From the NCBI GenBank assembly GCA_036644375.1, contig JAVXQD010000003.1:1-64000 (forward strand): a DNA stretch of 64,000 nt. The letters are read 5' to 3'. Positions within the stretch are counted from its first letter, which is position 1. Each line of letters opens with the position of its first letter. The notes under the pieces were generated by a model that saw nothing but the letters and a program-made list of their open reading frames with translations, did not search any database and was not told the origin of the DNA. The translations under genes were made by a program, and so were the position numbers. This DNA is from CALWZE01 sp036644375. Its GTDB lineage: Bacteria; Bacillota; Clostridia; Oscillospirales; Ruminococcaceae. Below, one piece after another: positions 27,285 to 35,655 of the stretch.

Positions 27285-27869
27285 ATGAACAGTGAGACAA
27301 AAAACATTCTCATCGTCGGAGTTGGAGGACAGGGAACACTGCTTGCAAGCAAGCTTATGGGCAAGGTCTTTGTTGAAAAGGGCTTTGATGTAAAGGTGAG
27401 TGAGGTGCATGGCATGTCACAGCGCGGAGGCTCGGTTGTGACATATGTGCGGTATGGCAAAAAAGTGTGGTCAGGTCTGATTGAAAAGGGAGAGGCGGAT
27501 ATTATCCTGTCGTTTGAGGAGCTCGAAACTGCCCGCTGGCTTCCGTTTTTGAAAAAGGGCGGAATGATTATCACGAGTACTCAGAAGATTGACCCCATGC
27601 CTGTGATATTGGGCAATGCCGAATACCCCACGGGTGTCATCGAGAAAATAAGAGACAAAGTAGAAACGGTTATCGCAGTCAACGCGCTCGAATTGGCAGA
27701 GCGGGCAGGGAGCCCGAAGGCAACAAACGTGGTGCTTTTGGGAGTAACGGCAAAATACCTCGATATTGACAAGTCGCTGTGGCTTGAGGCTCTGCGGACA
27801 ACCGTGCCGCCGAAGACAGTTGAGATAAATGAAAGGGCATTTTGTCTCGGCTATAGTACTAATCCATGA
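27285..27869 (+). CDS. iorB: Indolepyruvate ferredoxin oxidoreductase, beta subunit
   Basis: 194 aa. It is the gamma-type domain of 2-oxoacid:ferredoxin oxidoreductases (NILIVGVGGQGTLLASKLMG, then SEVHGMSQRGGSVVTYVRYG). ATG at 27285 is preferred over ATG 27276 because GGGAGG ends right at 27275. It begins two bases after the iorA stop, so the pair is co-translated. It forms the heterodimer with IorA that works on aromatic 2-oxoacids. Confidence 0.94.
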   Translation: MNSETKNILIVGVGGQGTLLASKLMGKVFVEKGFDVKVSEVHGMSQRGGSVVTYVRYGKKVWSGLIEKGEADIILSFEELETARWLPFLKKGGMIITSTQKIDPMPVILGNAEYPTGVIEKIRDKVETVIAVNALELAERAGSPKATNVVLLGVTAKYLDIDKSLWLEALRTTVPPKTVEINERAFCLGYSTNP

Positions 27870-27970
27870 TAAAGACTTCAAAATTACCAATCCTCACATA
27901 CGTGAGCTGCGGTAATAACCATTTCGGAAATTAAATTTCAGCTCTTTAATCAGCAGTTTGGAGATAAAAA

Positions 27971-29269
27971 ATGCCATATTTTAAGCCGGATATCGAATGC
28001 GCGCCGCGCGACTATCTCCGTGCCGTTCAGTCGGCGCGGCTCATCAAAATGGTGGTGTGTGCTTATAATAACATCCCGTTTTACAAACAGAAATTTGACG
28101 AAATCGGATTGCTGCCCGGTGACATACATGGCATAGAGGATATCGCAAAGCTTCCTTTCACAGTAAAAACAGATATCAGGGACAACTATCCGTATGGACT
28201 GTTTGCCGTACCTGCGCGGGAGCTTGTGCGCATACATGCCTCATCCGGAACTACCGGAAAGCAGACGGTTGTCGGCTATACAAAGCATGACATAGAGGTC
28301 TGGTCGGAGTGTACGGCGCGAGCCCTTGCCTCGGCGGGAGTGACAAGAGATGATTTTGTTCACGTATCCTATGGCTACGGTCTGTTTACAGGTGGGCTCG
28401 GTATGCATTACGGTGTTGAGAGACTCGGGGCAACTGCAATTCCCGTTTCGTCGGGGAATACAAAGCGACAGGTTCAGGTCATTCAGGATTTCGGATCGGA
28501 TTTTATCTGCTGCACACCCTCTTATGCGATGTTTATAGGGGAAACAATGCTTGAAATGGGTCTTGATCCGAAAAGCTTGAAGCTTCGAGGCGGAATTTTC
28601 GGAGCGGAACCGTGGACCGAGAACATGCGGCGCGAGATTGAGAAGCTGCTTGACATCAAGGCATATGACATATACGGACTTTCTGAAATTGCGGGACCCG
28701 GTGTTGCATATGACTGCGAGTGTCAGGACGGTTTGCATATATGTGAGGATTATTTTTACCCGGAGATCATTGATCCCGAAACGCTTAAACCGTTGCCGGA
28801 CGGTGAATTCGGAGAACTTGTGTTCACCTGTATCGGCAAGGAGGCGCTTCCGCTTGTGCGCTATCGCACGCGTGACATCTGCTCACTCAGCCACAAGGGC
28901 TGCTCATGCGGAAGAACACTTGTGAAAATGACAAAGCCGCGCGGCAGAAGCGATGACATGCTTATTATTCGCGGCGTAAATGTATTTCCGTCTCAGGTTG
29001 AGCATGTGCTGCTTGAGCTCGGCATGAATCCGAACTATCAAATCATCGTAGACCGCAAAAACAATACCGACACTATGGAGGTTCAAGTTGAGATGAGCTC
29101 GGCGATTTTCTCGGATACGGTGAAGAACATCTCAGCGAATGAAAAGCGGATTGAGGAAGCGATGATAAGCACACTTAACATACATCCAAAGGTGCGCCTT
29201 ATGGAGCCGGGCTCACTCCCGCGCTCGGACGGAAAGGCAAAACGGGTTATTGACAGACGTGAAGTTTAG
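27971..29269 (+). CDS. paaK: Phenylacetate-CoA ligase (PaaK-type)
   Basis: 432 aa, typical for PaaK. It has the adenylation motifs SSGTTGKQT near residue 89, FGAEPW near 215 and YGLSEIAGPG near 235, and a C-terminal AMP-binding subdomain with RGRSDDMLIIRGVNVFPSQ. In anaerobes with ior genes the enzyme is thought to run toward aryl acetate and ATP, turning aryl-acetyl-CoA made by IorAB into acid plus ATP. TTTGGAGAT lies before the ATG. It is separated from iorB by about 100 bp without a clear terminator. Confidence 0.93.
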   Translation: MPYFKPDIECAPRDYLRAVQSARLIKMVVCAYNNIPFYKQKFDEIGLLPGDIHGIEDIAKLPFTVKTDIRDNYPYGLFAVPARELVRIHASSGTTGKQTVVGYTKHDIEVWSECTARALASAGVTRDDFVHVSYGYGLFTGGLGMHYGVERLGATAIPVSSGNTKRQVQVIQDFGSDFICCTPSYAMFIGETMLEMGLDPKSLKLRGGIFGAEPWTENMRREIEKLLDIKAYDIYGLSEIAGPGVAYDCECQDGLHICEDYFYPEIIDPETLKPLPDGEFGELVFTCIGKEALPLVRYRTRDICSLSHKGCSCGRTLVKMTKPRGRSDDMLIIRGVNVFPSQVEHVLLELGMNPNYQIIVDRKNNTDTMEVQVEMSSAIFSDTVKNISANEKRIEEAMISTLNIHPKVRLMEPGSLPRSDGKAKRVIDRREV

Positions 29270-29342
29270 GCAGTGCATATTTAAGAAACACTCAAAAGGC
29301 CACAATCAAACAGAGGCATCGAATGTTAGGGAGGCAGCAAAA

Positions 29343-29774
29343 ATGACGGTACAACAGCTTTCTATTTTTGTCGAAAACAGGTCGGGTCGAATGGCGGAGA
29401 TAACCGAAAAAATCGCTGATGCAGGTATTGACATCCGCGCGCTTTCCATTGCGGATACAACCGATTTCGGAATTCTGCGTCTTATTGTGGATAAGCCCGA
29501 GGCCGCGGAGCAGACCTTGAAGGATAAGGGACTGACCCTTTCTTTGACAGAGGTTATCGCGGTTCAAATAGATGATAAGCCGGGCGGGTTTGCTCGAGCG
29601 ATACGCATTTTGACTGACGCAGGAATTGACGTGGAGTACATGTATGCGTTTGTTTGCCGACGCGAGGGACATGCATGTGTAATAATTCGCGTTGAGGATA
29701 ACGGCAGGGCAATTGAGGTGCTCAAAAACAGCGGAGTCGAAATGCTGACCCAGCAGGAAATATTCAACATGTAA
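29343..29774 (+). CDS. Tandem ACT-domain protein
   Basis: 143 aa made of two ACT domains (about 1-70 and 71-143): QLSIFVENRSGRMAEITEKI and then a second repeat starting VIAVQIDDKPGGFARAI. ACT domains bind amino acids, and stand-alone tandem ACT proteins commonly follow iorAB-paaK in Clostridia and archaea, so it may sense an aromatic amino acid. ATG at 29343 follows GGGAGG; the frame extends upstream into paaK without a better start. The detailed function is unknown. Confidence 0.88.
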   Translation: MTVQQLSIFVENRSGRMAEITEKIADAGIDIRALSIADTTDFGILRLIVDKPEAAEQTLKDKGLTLSLTEVIAVQIDDKPGGFARAIRILTDAGIDVEYMYAFVCRREGHACVIIRVEDNGRAIEVLKNSGVEMLTQQEIFNM

Positions 29775-30210
29775 GGTCATTTGCACTAATTTTTAAATAT
29801 TCTTTCAATCAAGGCTAATATACTATTGAACCAAAAGTGACAGGCTGTTGAAAAATCGGCGCTGTCACTTTTGCGTTTGAGAGATGCTGTGCTGAGGCGG
29901 GATCGAATCCTTTGGAAAAATATAGATAAAGGGGTTACAGGCCGCGCATAATATGCGATAATAGTGCAGATGGGCCGATAACTAAAGCTCAATCGGGATT
30001 AACCTATGCGAGCTGCTATTGCAACAAATCGGCAGCAAAACAGCGGAATTTTGTTTGGTATGGTTTTAATTAAGGAAAAGGGGCGAAAATAACAGTGGAA
30101 CCGGAACCGCGAAGAACGAAACTAAATATTATGTAAAAGCGCAAAGTCGTGACTTTTTTAAGAGGAAGCCGCACTTTGTGCAACAGACATGCCAAAGGAG
30201 GCGCACGACT
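29775..30210. other. Intergenic region with one hairpin
   Basis: 436 bp without a recognisable gene. An 11-bp hairpin AAAAGTGACAG / CTGTCACTTTT (29833-29872, 18-base loop) may terminate the ior operon. The last 130 bp form the corA leader; no known magnesium riboswitch pattern was recognised. Confidence 0.5.
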
Positions 30211-31152
30211 ATGATAAAAATTTTTAAGACTTTTGAGGGAACTACATTGACAATCGAGCAGGCGGAAAAGGACTGTTGGATTTCGATGGTTAAGCCGAGC
30301 GATACCGAGCAAAATGAAATTTGTGAAAAATACGGAATAGACATCGACGACTTGCGCGCTGCAATGGACGATGAGGAGCGGTCACGCATTGAGGTCGAGG
30401 AAAATTACACGATGATTCTTGTGGATATACCCACAGTGGAGGCGCGCAATGGCAAGGATTGGTATGTCACGATTCCTCTCGGTGTGATTTTAACCAAAGA
30501 AGCAGTGATAACCGTATGTCTTGAAGAAACACCGGTGCTTGACTTTTTCAAGAATAAAAAGACGAAAACATTTAACACGCACATGAAAACCCGATTTGTG
30601 CTGCAAATTTTGTATCGCAATGCGACTCTTTATCTTCATTATCTTCGTTCCATTAACAAACAGAGCGAGGTAGTGGAGCGAAAACTGCACGATTCAACAC
30701 AAAATCGTGAGCTGATAGAGCTGCTTGAGCTTGAAAAAAGCCTTGTGTATTTTACAACGGCGCTGCGCTCAAATGAGGCCGTGCTTGAAAAGCTGCTCAA
30801 GACAGAGAGCATAAAAAAATATCCCGAGGATACAGACCTCCTTGAGGATGTCATCGTTGAAAACAAACAGGCGATGGAGATGTCTAACATATACAGCGGA
30901 ATTTTAAGCGGAATGATGGACGCGTTTGCGTCGGTAATTTCAAATAACCTGAATATTGTGATGAAATTTCTCGCGGTGGTTACAATTGTATTGTCAGTGC
31001 CGACAATGATATTTTCGGCATATGGAATGAACGTATCCGAGGCGGGAATGCCACTTGCCGGCAGCGTATATGCGTTTGCGATAATAATCCTCATCTCTGC
31101 CCTGCTGAGTGTTGCCGTGGCAATATTTTTTGCAAAAAAGAAAATGTTTTAA
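30211..31152 (+). CDS. CorA-family divalent cation transporter
   Basis: 313 aa. It has a long cytoplasmic N-terminal domain rich in charged helices and two C-terminal membrane helices, with the diagnostic YGMN motif at the end of the first (FSAYGMNVSE). A KKKMF tail is cytoplasmic. As a pentamer it moves magnesium, or cobalt and nickel, down the membrane potential. ATG at 30211 follows AAAGGAGG; 11 extra upstream codons in the frame lack a ribosome binding site. Confidence 0.9.
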   Translation: MIKIFKTFEGTTLTIEQAEKDCWISMVKPSDTEQNEICEKYGIDIDDLRAAMDDEERSRIEVEENYTMILVDIPTVEARNGKDWYVTIPLGVILTKEAVITVCLEETPVLDFFKNKKTKTFNTHMKTRFVLQILYRNATLYLHYLRSINKQSEVVERKLHDSTQNRELIELLELEKSLVYFTTALRSNEAVLEKLLKTESIKKYPEDTDLLEDVIVENKQAMEMSNIYSGILSGMMDAFASVISNNLNIVMKFLAVVTIVLSVPTMIFSAYGMNVSEAGMPLAGSVYAFAIIILISALLSVAVAIFFAKKKMF

Positions 31153-31185
31153 GACAGCGATAAGCTGTCGGATAAATGAGAGAGA

Positions 31186-31214
31186 TTTACAAATCCGCTC
31201 CCAAATGCTATAAT
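31186..31214 (+). promoter_or_regulatory. Promoter of the malic enzyme gene
   Basis: TTTACA (31186-31191) and TATAAT (31209-31214) are 17 bp apart. The transcript would start about 270 nt before the malic enzyme ATG and run through the pgk remnant. Confidence 0.7.
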
Positions 31215-31275
31215 TTCCGCGTACAATAATTGCAAAAAACGACAAAAAAGAATCGGATTTCAAATACTGATATTT

Positions 31276-31479
31276 TTGGACAATCTCATTGCTGCAAATA
31301 AAATCACAAGATTTATCAATGCAGTGGTTGGCGGAGGAGACAGTGTTACAGCGGCCAACAAGTACGGCAAGACCGACCTTATTAACTACATCTGCACCGG
31401 CGGCGGGGCAATGATTCAGTTCTTGACCGGAAAAGAACTGCCTGTTGTTAAGGCGCTGCGCAGCGGTGCAACAATTTAA
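31276..31479 (+). pseudogene. C-terminal remnant of phosphoglycerate kinase
   Basis: Open frame of 67 codons whose last 50 or so residues match the end of phosphoglycerate kinase: AVVGGGDSVTAANKYG and then TGGGAMIQFLTGKELPVV, which correspond to the conserved GGGDS and STGGGASLEFLEGKxLPGV segments. The remaining 85 percent of pgk is absent, and upstream codons show no similarity. The frame is intact to a natural stop, so a short peptide could be made, but it lacks a catalytic N-domain. The only start is a TTG without a good ribosome binding site. It lies between the promoter and the malic enzyme gene. Confidence 0.75.
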
Positions 31480-31492
31480 GGAGAAAAATTAC

Positions 31493-32665
31493 ATGAACTA
31501 TGCGGAAGAATCACTTAAGCTGCACGCCAGACTGAAGGGCAAGCTCGAGGTTGTGTCAAAGGTGCCGGTTAATACTAAAGAGGACCTGTCGCTTGCGTAT
31601 ACACCGGGCGTAGCCCGACCCTGCCTTGAAATTCAAAAGGACATCAACAAAAGCTATGAGCTAACCGGACGCTGGAACACGGTTGCGGTGGTGACCGACG
31701 GAACCGCGGTTTTGGGACTCGGGGATATCGGACCCGAGGCGGGAATGCCCGTCATGGAGGGCAAGTGTGTTCTTTTTAAGGAATTCGGAGGGGTGGATGC
31801 AATTCCCCTGTGCATTCGCTCAAAAGAGGTTGATGACATAGTAAATACGGTGCGGCTCCTTGCCGGAAGCTTTGGCGGAATTAATCTTGAGGATATATCG
31901 GCTCCGCGCTGCTTTGAGATTGAGCGCAGACTTAAAAAATGCTGTGATATCCCGATATTTCACGATGACCAGCACGGAACTGCCGTTGTCACATTGGCGG
32001 CTCTGTTTAATGCCCTAAAGGTTGTCGGGAAAAAAATTGATGAAATAAGCGTCGTGACAAGCGGAGCGGGGGCGGCAGGAGTTGCGATAATAAAATTGTT
32101 GATGGCAATGGGACTGAAAAACGTTGTCATGTGTGACCGAAAAGGCGCAATATACGAGGGACGCGAGGGACTCAACGCCGAAAAGGCGGAAATTGCGGCA
32201 GTTACCAACAGACAATTAAAAAAAGGCTCACTCGCGGAAATGATAAAGGGCGCGGATGTATTCATAGGAGTTTCCGCACCGGGCACAGTTACCGCCGATA
32301 TGGTGAGGTCAATGGCAAAGGATGCGATTTTATTTCCGATGGCAAATCCGACTCCCGAAATTATGCCCGATGAGGCAATTGCGGCGGGTGCAAAGGTTGT
32401 CGGAACAGGGCGCAGTGACTTTCCGAATCAGATTAATAACGTCCTTGCATTTCCGGGAATTTTCCGAGGCACACTTGACGTCCGCGCGAGCGACATTAAC
32501 GACGCGATGAAGATTGCGGCTGCAAAGGCTATAGCGTCGCTTGTCTCCGATGCGGAGCTTTCGGCTGACTATATTATGCCGGCGGCATTTGACCCGCGGG
32601 TCAGGGACACGGTTGCATCTGCGGTTGCCGAGGCGGCGCGCGCGAGCGGCGTGGCGCGGCTGTAA
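31493..32665 (+). CDS. NAD(P)-dependent malic enzyme
   Basis: 390 aa, the short bacterial form. It has a malic-domain Tyr in SLAYTPGVARPC, the metal-site segment FHDDQHGTAVVTLAAL, and a nucleotide-binding Rossmann region (SGAGAAGVAIIKLL, then ANPTPEIMPDEA). It decarboxylates malate to pyruvate, supplying pyruvate and reduced nicotinamide. ATG at 31493 follows AAGGAG. It is a single gene behind its own promoter and terminator. Confidence 0.94.
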   Translation: MNYAEESLKLHARLKGKLEVVSKVPVNTKEDLSLAYTPGVARPCLEIQKDINKSYELTGRWNTVAVVTDGTAVLGLGDIGPEAGMPVMEGKCVLFKEFGGVDAIPLCIRSKEVDDIVNTVRLLAGSFGGINLEDISAPRCFEIERRLKKCCDIPIFHDDQHGTAVVTLAALFNALKVVGKKIDEISVVTSGAGAAGVAIIKLLMAMGLKNVVMCDRKGAIYEGREGLNAEKAEIAAVTNRQLKKGSLAEMIKGADVFIGVSAPGTVTADMVRSMAKDAILFPMANPTPEIMPDEAIAAGAKVVGTGRSDFPNQINNVLAFPGIFRGTLDVRASDINDAMKIAAAKAIASLVSDAELSADYIMPAAFDPRVRDTVASAVAEAARASGVARL

Positions 32666-32816
32666 AATATCGTGCGGCGCTTATCCGCGTCTTGCGGCTT
32701 ATGATTTAAATCATATCGCATATTCAAAAGCAGCAGATGCCGCTGCGGAAGAATGTCGTATGAAAAGTGCATTTTCAGCGTGAGATAAGCGGATGTAATT
32801 TTGCGGAATTATTAAA

Positions 32817-32856
32817 GACGGCGGTGGAATTTTTCGACAGATTCTGCCGCCGTTTT
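32817..32856 (+). terminator. Terminator after the malic enzyme gene
   Basis: Hairpin ACGGCGGTGGAAT / ATTCTGCCGCCGT (13 pairs, two of them G-U) followed by TTTTAAT. Confidence 0.8.
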
Positions 32857-32872
32857 AATAGGAGCGCTGTTT

Positions 32873-33064
32873 ATGAGGGTTGAAGTCGGGTTCGGATAGG
32901 GCAGTCAGAGCGCGGAGCTTCCCGACGAATGCAGATTGACAACGCTTTTGCCATACTGTGTGAAAATCGGCATGACAGGTGAGAGCGAGGTTGTTCTCGC
33001 GCCGAATAATCCGATAGGAGCTCCGCCGATAGATGAGCTTTTTTCAAATTTCAAACAGCTTTAA
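32873..33064 (+). pseudogene. N-terminal remnant of a LarA-like (lactate racemase family) gene
   Basis: Translation from ATG 32873 gives MRVEVGFG, an in-frame TAG (32897-32899), then GSQSAELPDECRL and, after further residues, NNPIGAPPIDELF before TAA at 33062-33064. This matches the start of LarA/DUF2088 proteins (VEL-YGxG, ELPDD, and ANPIGSPPLRELA). The rest of the gene, including the nickel-pincer attachment and catalytic regions, is missing. GGAG lies upstream. Both the stop codon and the truncation indicate decay. The last codons overlap the end of the converging DUF2871 gene. Confidence 0.72.
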
Positions 33065-33474
33065 TTTTTAGCGATTTTTTTCAGAGACAAAAGCAGAAGA
33101 ACTATGCCTGTTCCCGTCAATATGTGACCGATGCCCGAAATTCCCGAAATTGCAGCATTTGCTCCGACCGAAAGCGCGGTTCCGAGAACCTGCAGGGTTC
33201 CTCTGGTGAGCATCATAAGCGCGGTCAATGGCACACCGATATTGTAAAATACCATGAATGCCTTGAATTGCTTTTGCTCCCTGAGCGGGGAATGCGCCGC
33301 AAACAGCGCAACCATGAGAAATACAATCATGCCGAGAAGAAACAGGTGTGTATGTACTTTCCCGAGTGCTGTCACACCCGTAAAGCCGTTAAATTTGGTG
33401 AATTCGCGGAAATAAACACCTCCGACCATAGCTGAGACTGCATATGCAAATGCAATATTTATGAATTTTTTCAT
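33061..33474 (-). CDS. DUF2871-like small membrane protein
   Basis: 137 aa with four predicted membrane helices. YFREFTKFNGFTG followed by VHTHLFLLGM near residue 40 is characteristic of DUF2871 proteins. The family function is unknown; the conserved His residues in HTHLF could bind metal or heme. It overlaps the upstream membrane gene by four bases (ATGA), so the two form an operon under the TetR-type regulator at 34271. Confidence 0.8.
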   Translation of the reverse strand: MKKFINIAFAYAVSAMVGGVYFREFTKFNGFTGVTALGKVHTHLFLLGMIVFLMVALFAAHSPLREQKQFKAFMVFYNIGVPLTALMMLTRGTLQVLGTALSVGANAAISGISGIGHILTGTGIVLLLLSLKKIAKN

Positions 33475-34139
33475 TTTTTCAACTCCTTTTTCATGTCACA
33501 ATATCCGATTAAGATAGTCCAGACATACGCGCAGGTTTTGGGTATCATAAGCATTCCGATAAGCGGGAACATATCTGCCCACAGCACTACGGGAAGATAA
33601 AATGCAAAGCTGAGTACGATTGTCAGCCACATGAACCTGTATGCGCGATCATTGGCGGACTTTGCAGAGCGATAAAATAACACAATAACGATAATTCCCA
33701 TAGCGGCAAACGGCAGATTGCGAAGTACAGCCCAAAACAGCGGCGCGTCGGCGCTGAACCACGCGTTTTGCGGGAACATGCAGAGAATGATTCTCAGTGC
33801 GGCCAGACCGTACATTGAATAGGTGAGAATGGGTTTGCCCGTTACGTGATAGCGGCTGCGCCATACATAGTACAGCAAAACATAAAACACGGTCATAGTC
33901 ACTGATGTTATCAGCTTACCTGCCCCGAGAGCAGCGGTGAAGTTTTCAAGTCCTGTCGTACACAGCGCATAGGCGCGCGGCACAAGATGAAACGCGTCGC
34001 CCGCACCGAGAGTGACGGCCATTATGCCGAATAGCAGATATTGTTTGTTGCCGCGGCTGTTTTTAATCATTGAGATACCTATAATGGTAACAGTGGTTAA
34101 ATATACGGCATCAAACAGGGTTTCCATGATTGCCTGCAT
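33471..34139 (-). CDS. Seven-helix membrane protein of unknown function
   Basis: 222 aa, almost wholly hydrophobic with about seven transmembrane segments and short loops; the C-terminus KKELKK is presumably cytoplasmic. It was not assigned to a named family. GGAG precedes the ATG at 34139. The four-base overlap with the DUF2871 gene and the shared operator 16 bp upstream suggest that the two membrane proteins act together, perhaps in stress response or efflux. Confidence 0.75.
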   Translation of the reverse strand: MQAIMETLFDAVYLTTVTIIGISMIKNSRGNKQYLLFGIMAVTLGAGDAFHLVPRAYALCTTGLENFTAALGAGKLITSVTMTVFYVLLYYVWRSRYHVTGKPILTYSMYGLAALRIILCMFPQNAWFSADAPLFWAVLRNLPFAAMGIIVIVLFYRSAKSANDRAYRFMWLTIVLSFAFYLPVVLWADMFPLIGMLMIPKTCAYVWTILIGYCDMKKELKK

Positions 34140-34154
34140 AGTGATTCTCCTTTT

Positions 34155-34167
34155 TGAACATTGTTCA
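34155..34167. promoter_or_regulatory. TetR-type operator before the membrane-protein operon
   Basis: Perfect palindrome TGAAC-ATT-GTTCA, immediately next to a leftward -10-like TAAAAT (34167-34172 on the reverse strand). An equivalent site lies in front of the tetR-like gene. Confidence 0.75.
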
Positions 34168-34270
34168 TTTTAATTGAATAAAATACGCGTTATGCCAATT
34201 GGTCGGTCTTAGCTTTAAGCGGCACCAATGCGCGCGTGCATAGGGGCGGATAATCGGCATAATACGGGTT

Positions 34271-34840
34271 TCATTGACGGTAAAGCAGCTTATCCAAAAC
34301 CAAAACAAGATAGTCGCAGCTGCTCTCTGCTTCGGAAAGCAGTGAGAGCAGGTTGGAAAATGTGAAATCCACCAACATCTGAGGGGAAAAGGTCTCGGTC
34401 CACACAGCCGAATTCACGCGCGCATCACTTAAAAGACTTTTCAGCAGCGCGGCTTTTATGTGAGCTAAATATTGCTCCATGACAATTCTGCCGTGATTTT
34501 TTCCGCTATTGCTTATCAATGTGCGGTGCGCCTCAAAGAGATTGCGATACTCCTTTTGCGACGCATAAATGCGCGAGTACATGGCTGAAACCGTTGAGGT
34601 AAAGCCCGTATTTAACTCGAGCCGACAAAGCTCGGGGTGAAAAATCCTTCCCCACATATCTTCAATTACAGCGATGATAAGCTCTTCCTTATTCGGGAAA
34701 TAATTGTACACGGAGCCGATTGATACCCCGCACACACGGGCTATATCGCGCATATTGACATCGGCATTGTTGCTTTCGAGCAAAAGTGCTGCGGTAGCTT
34801 CAAGAAGCTTTTCACGTGAAATATCGGTTTTATTCATCAT
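34271..34840 (-). CDS. TetR-family transcriptional regulator
   Basis: 189 aa. The N-terminal TetR helix-turn-helix is clear (NMRDIARVCGVSIGSVYNYFPNK, residues about 29-51; the last part GSVYNYFPNKEEL is diagnostic). The C-terminal ligand-binding domain is not classifiable by eye. It lies immediately upstream of the membrane-protein operon in the same direction. Palindromes TGAAC-N3-GTTCA occur both before this gene and before that operon, so it likely represses itself and its neighbours until an unknown ligand binds. Confidence 0.88.
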   Translation of the reverse strand: MMNKTDISREKLLEATAALLLESNNADVNMRDIARVCGVSIGSVYNYFPNKEELIIAVIEDMWGRIFHPELCRLELNTGFTSTVSAMYSRIYASQKEYRNLFEAHRTLISNSGKNHGRIVMEQYLAHIKAALLKSLLSDARVNSAVWTETFSPQMLVDFTFSNLLSLLSEAESSCDYLVLVLDKLLYRQ

Positions 34841-34852
34841 TAATCTCCAAAC

Positions 34853-34893
34853 TGAACTGTGTTCATTTTAAACCGAAGAAACACACCTGTCAA
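34853..34893 (-). promoter_or_regulatory. tetR-like gene promoter with overlapping operator
   Basis: On the reverse strand: TTGACA (34888-34893), 17 bp, TAAAAT (34865-34870), and directly downstream the palindrome TGAAC-ACA-GTTCA (34853-34865), which covers the expected transcription start. A bound repressor would exclude RNA polymerase. Confidence 0.8.
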
Positions 34894-34943
34894 TAGCGGA
34901 TTTGGCTCGGACGCGAATAAAATTCAGAGCTTTGCATTTTGAG

Positions 34944-34973
34944 CAATCAAAAATGCAGCCGCATAGCGGCTGC
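34944..34973 (-). terminator. Terminator of the CarD-like operon
   Basis: Perfect hairpin GCAGCCGC-TAT-GCGGCTGC followed on the reverse strand by ATTTTTGATTG, about 100 bp after the CarD-like stop. Confidence 0.75.
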
Positions 34974-35076
34974 AACAGCTTTTGGGACTATATGGTTTTA
35001 TTTTAAAAATCTGCGTCGCAGCAATGAACGATATTAAATTGCATAGCACGCAGTTAAATTCAGAAACCATTTTGCG

Positions 35077-35634
35077 CTACATATTGCCGAATGGCGAATT
35101 GGACTCGGCGGTGTTTCCGCTGCTTTTTTCGACAGCCTTAACCCTCGCTGAAATGTAGCTGCAGACCTCCTCTTTGGGGACGCCGAGAGCGATCGAAAAC
35201 TCGCCGTACAGCAAATCCTCCGCACGCTTCATAAAGGTTGAGTCCACCAGTCCGAATTTGCGCTTTTGTTCCTCGACATATTGCTTTTTCGCATAAATGG
35301 ACATAATAAGCTCGATAAGGTTTGCACAATGGTGGGAATCAAAAGCCTTTTGGTAATGCTCCGTAAGCTGCTGGACGCTCTGGTTGTGATAGGCCTCGGC
35401 TTTTATGGTTGGGATTAAATCAATCAGGCGCTCGGCCTCCTCTTTTGGAATAACCGAACGGACACAGACCTTTGTATTGTCAATGGGTGAGTAGATTACT
35501 TCGTTATGATAAATCGGCTGAAGAACATAATATATCTTTGTTTTATCCACAAAGCTCATATCAAGAGTTGAAATGTCGGTAATGCGGCAAACACCCGTAC
35601 TTCCGTAGACAATTAAGTCTCCAATGTTAAACAT
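35077..35634 (-). CDS. CarD-like transcriptional regulator
   Basis: 185 aa. The N-terminal CarD/CdnL/TRCF RNA-polymerase-interacting domain is recognisable: FNIGDLIVYGSTGVCRITDI, then YYVLQPIYHNEVIYSPID. The helical C-terminal part contains YAKKQYVEEQKRKFGLVD and a predicted DNA-contacting helix. Members bind the RNA polymerase beta subunit and modulate promoter opening. GGAGG precedes the ATG at 35634. The Cys-rich gene upstream ends 21 bp away and may be co-transcribed. Confidence 0.87.
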   Translation of the reverse strand: MFNIGDLIVYGSTGVCRITDISTLDMSFVDKTKIYYVLQPIYHNEVIYSPIDNTKVCVRSVIPKEEAERLIDLIPTIKAEAYHNQSVQQLTEHYQKAFDSHHCANLIELIMSIYAKKQYVEEQKRKFGLVDSTFMKRAEDLLYGEFSIALGVPKEEVCSYISARVKAVEKSSGNTAESNSPFGNM

Positions 35635-35655
35635 AATATAATTACCTCCGATGAA

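Noticed and set aside
30060..30210. Magnesium (M-box) riboswitch upstream of corA
   Set aside because: No conserved M-box blocks were recognised in the leader.
32897..32899. In-frame TAG in the LarA-like fragment read as pyrrolysine
   Set aside because: The frame ends soon after and lacks the rest of the gene; no pyl genes are visible. Decay is the simpler reading.
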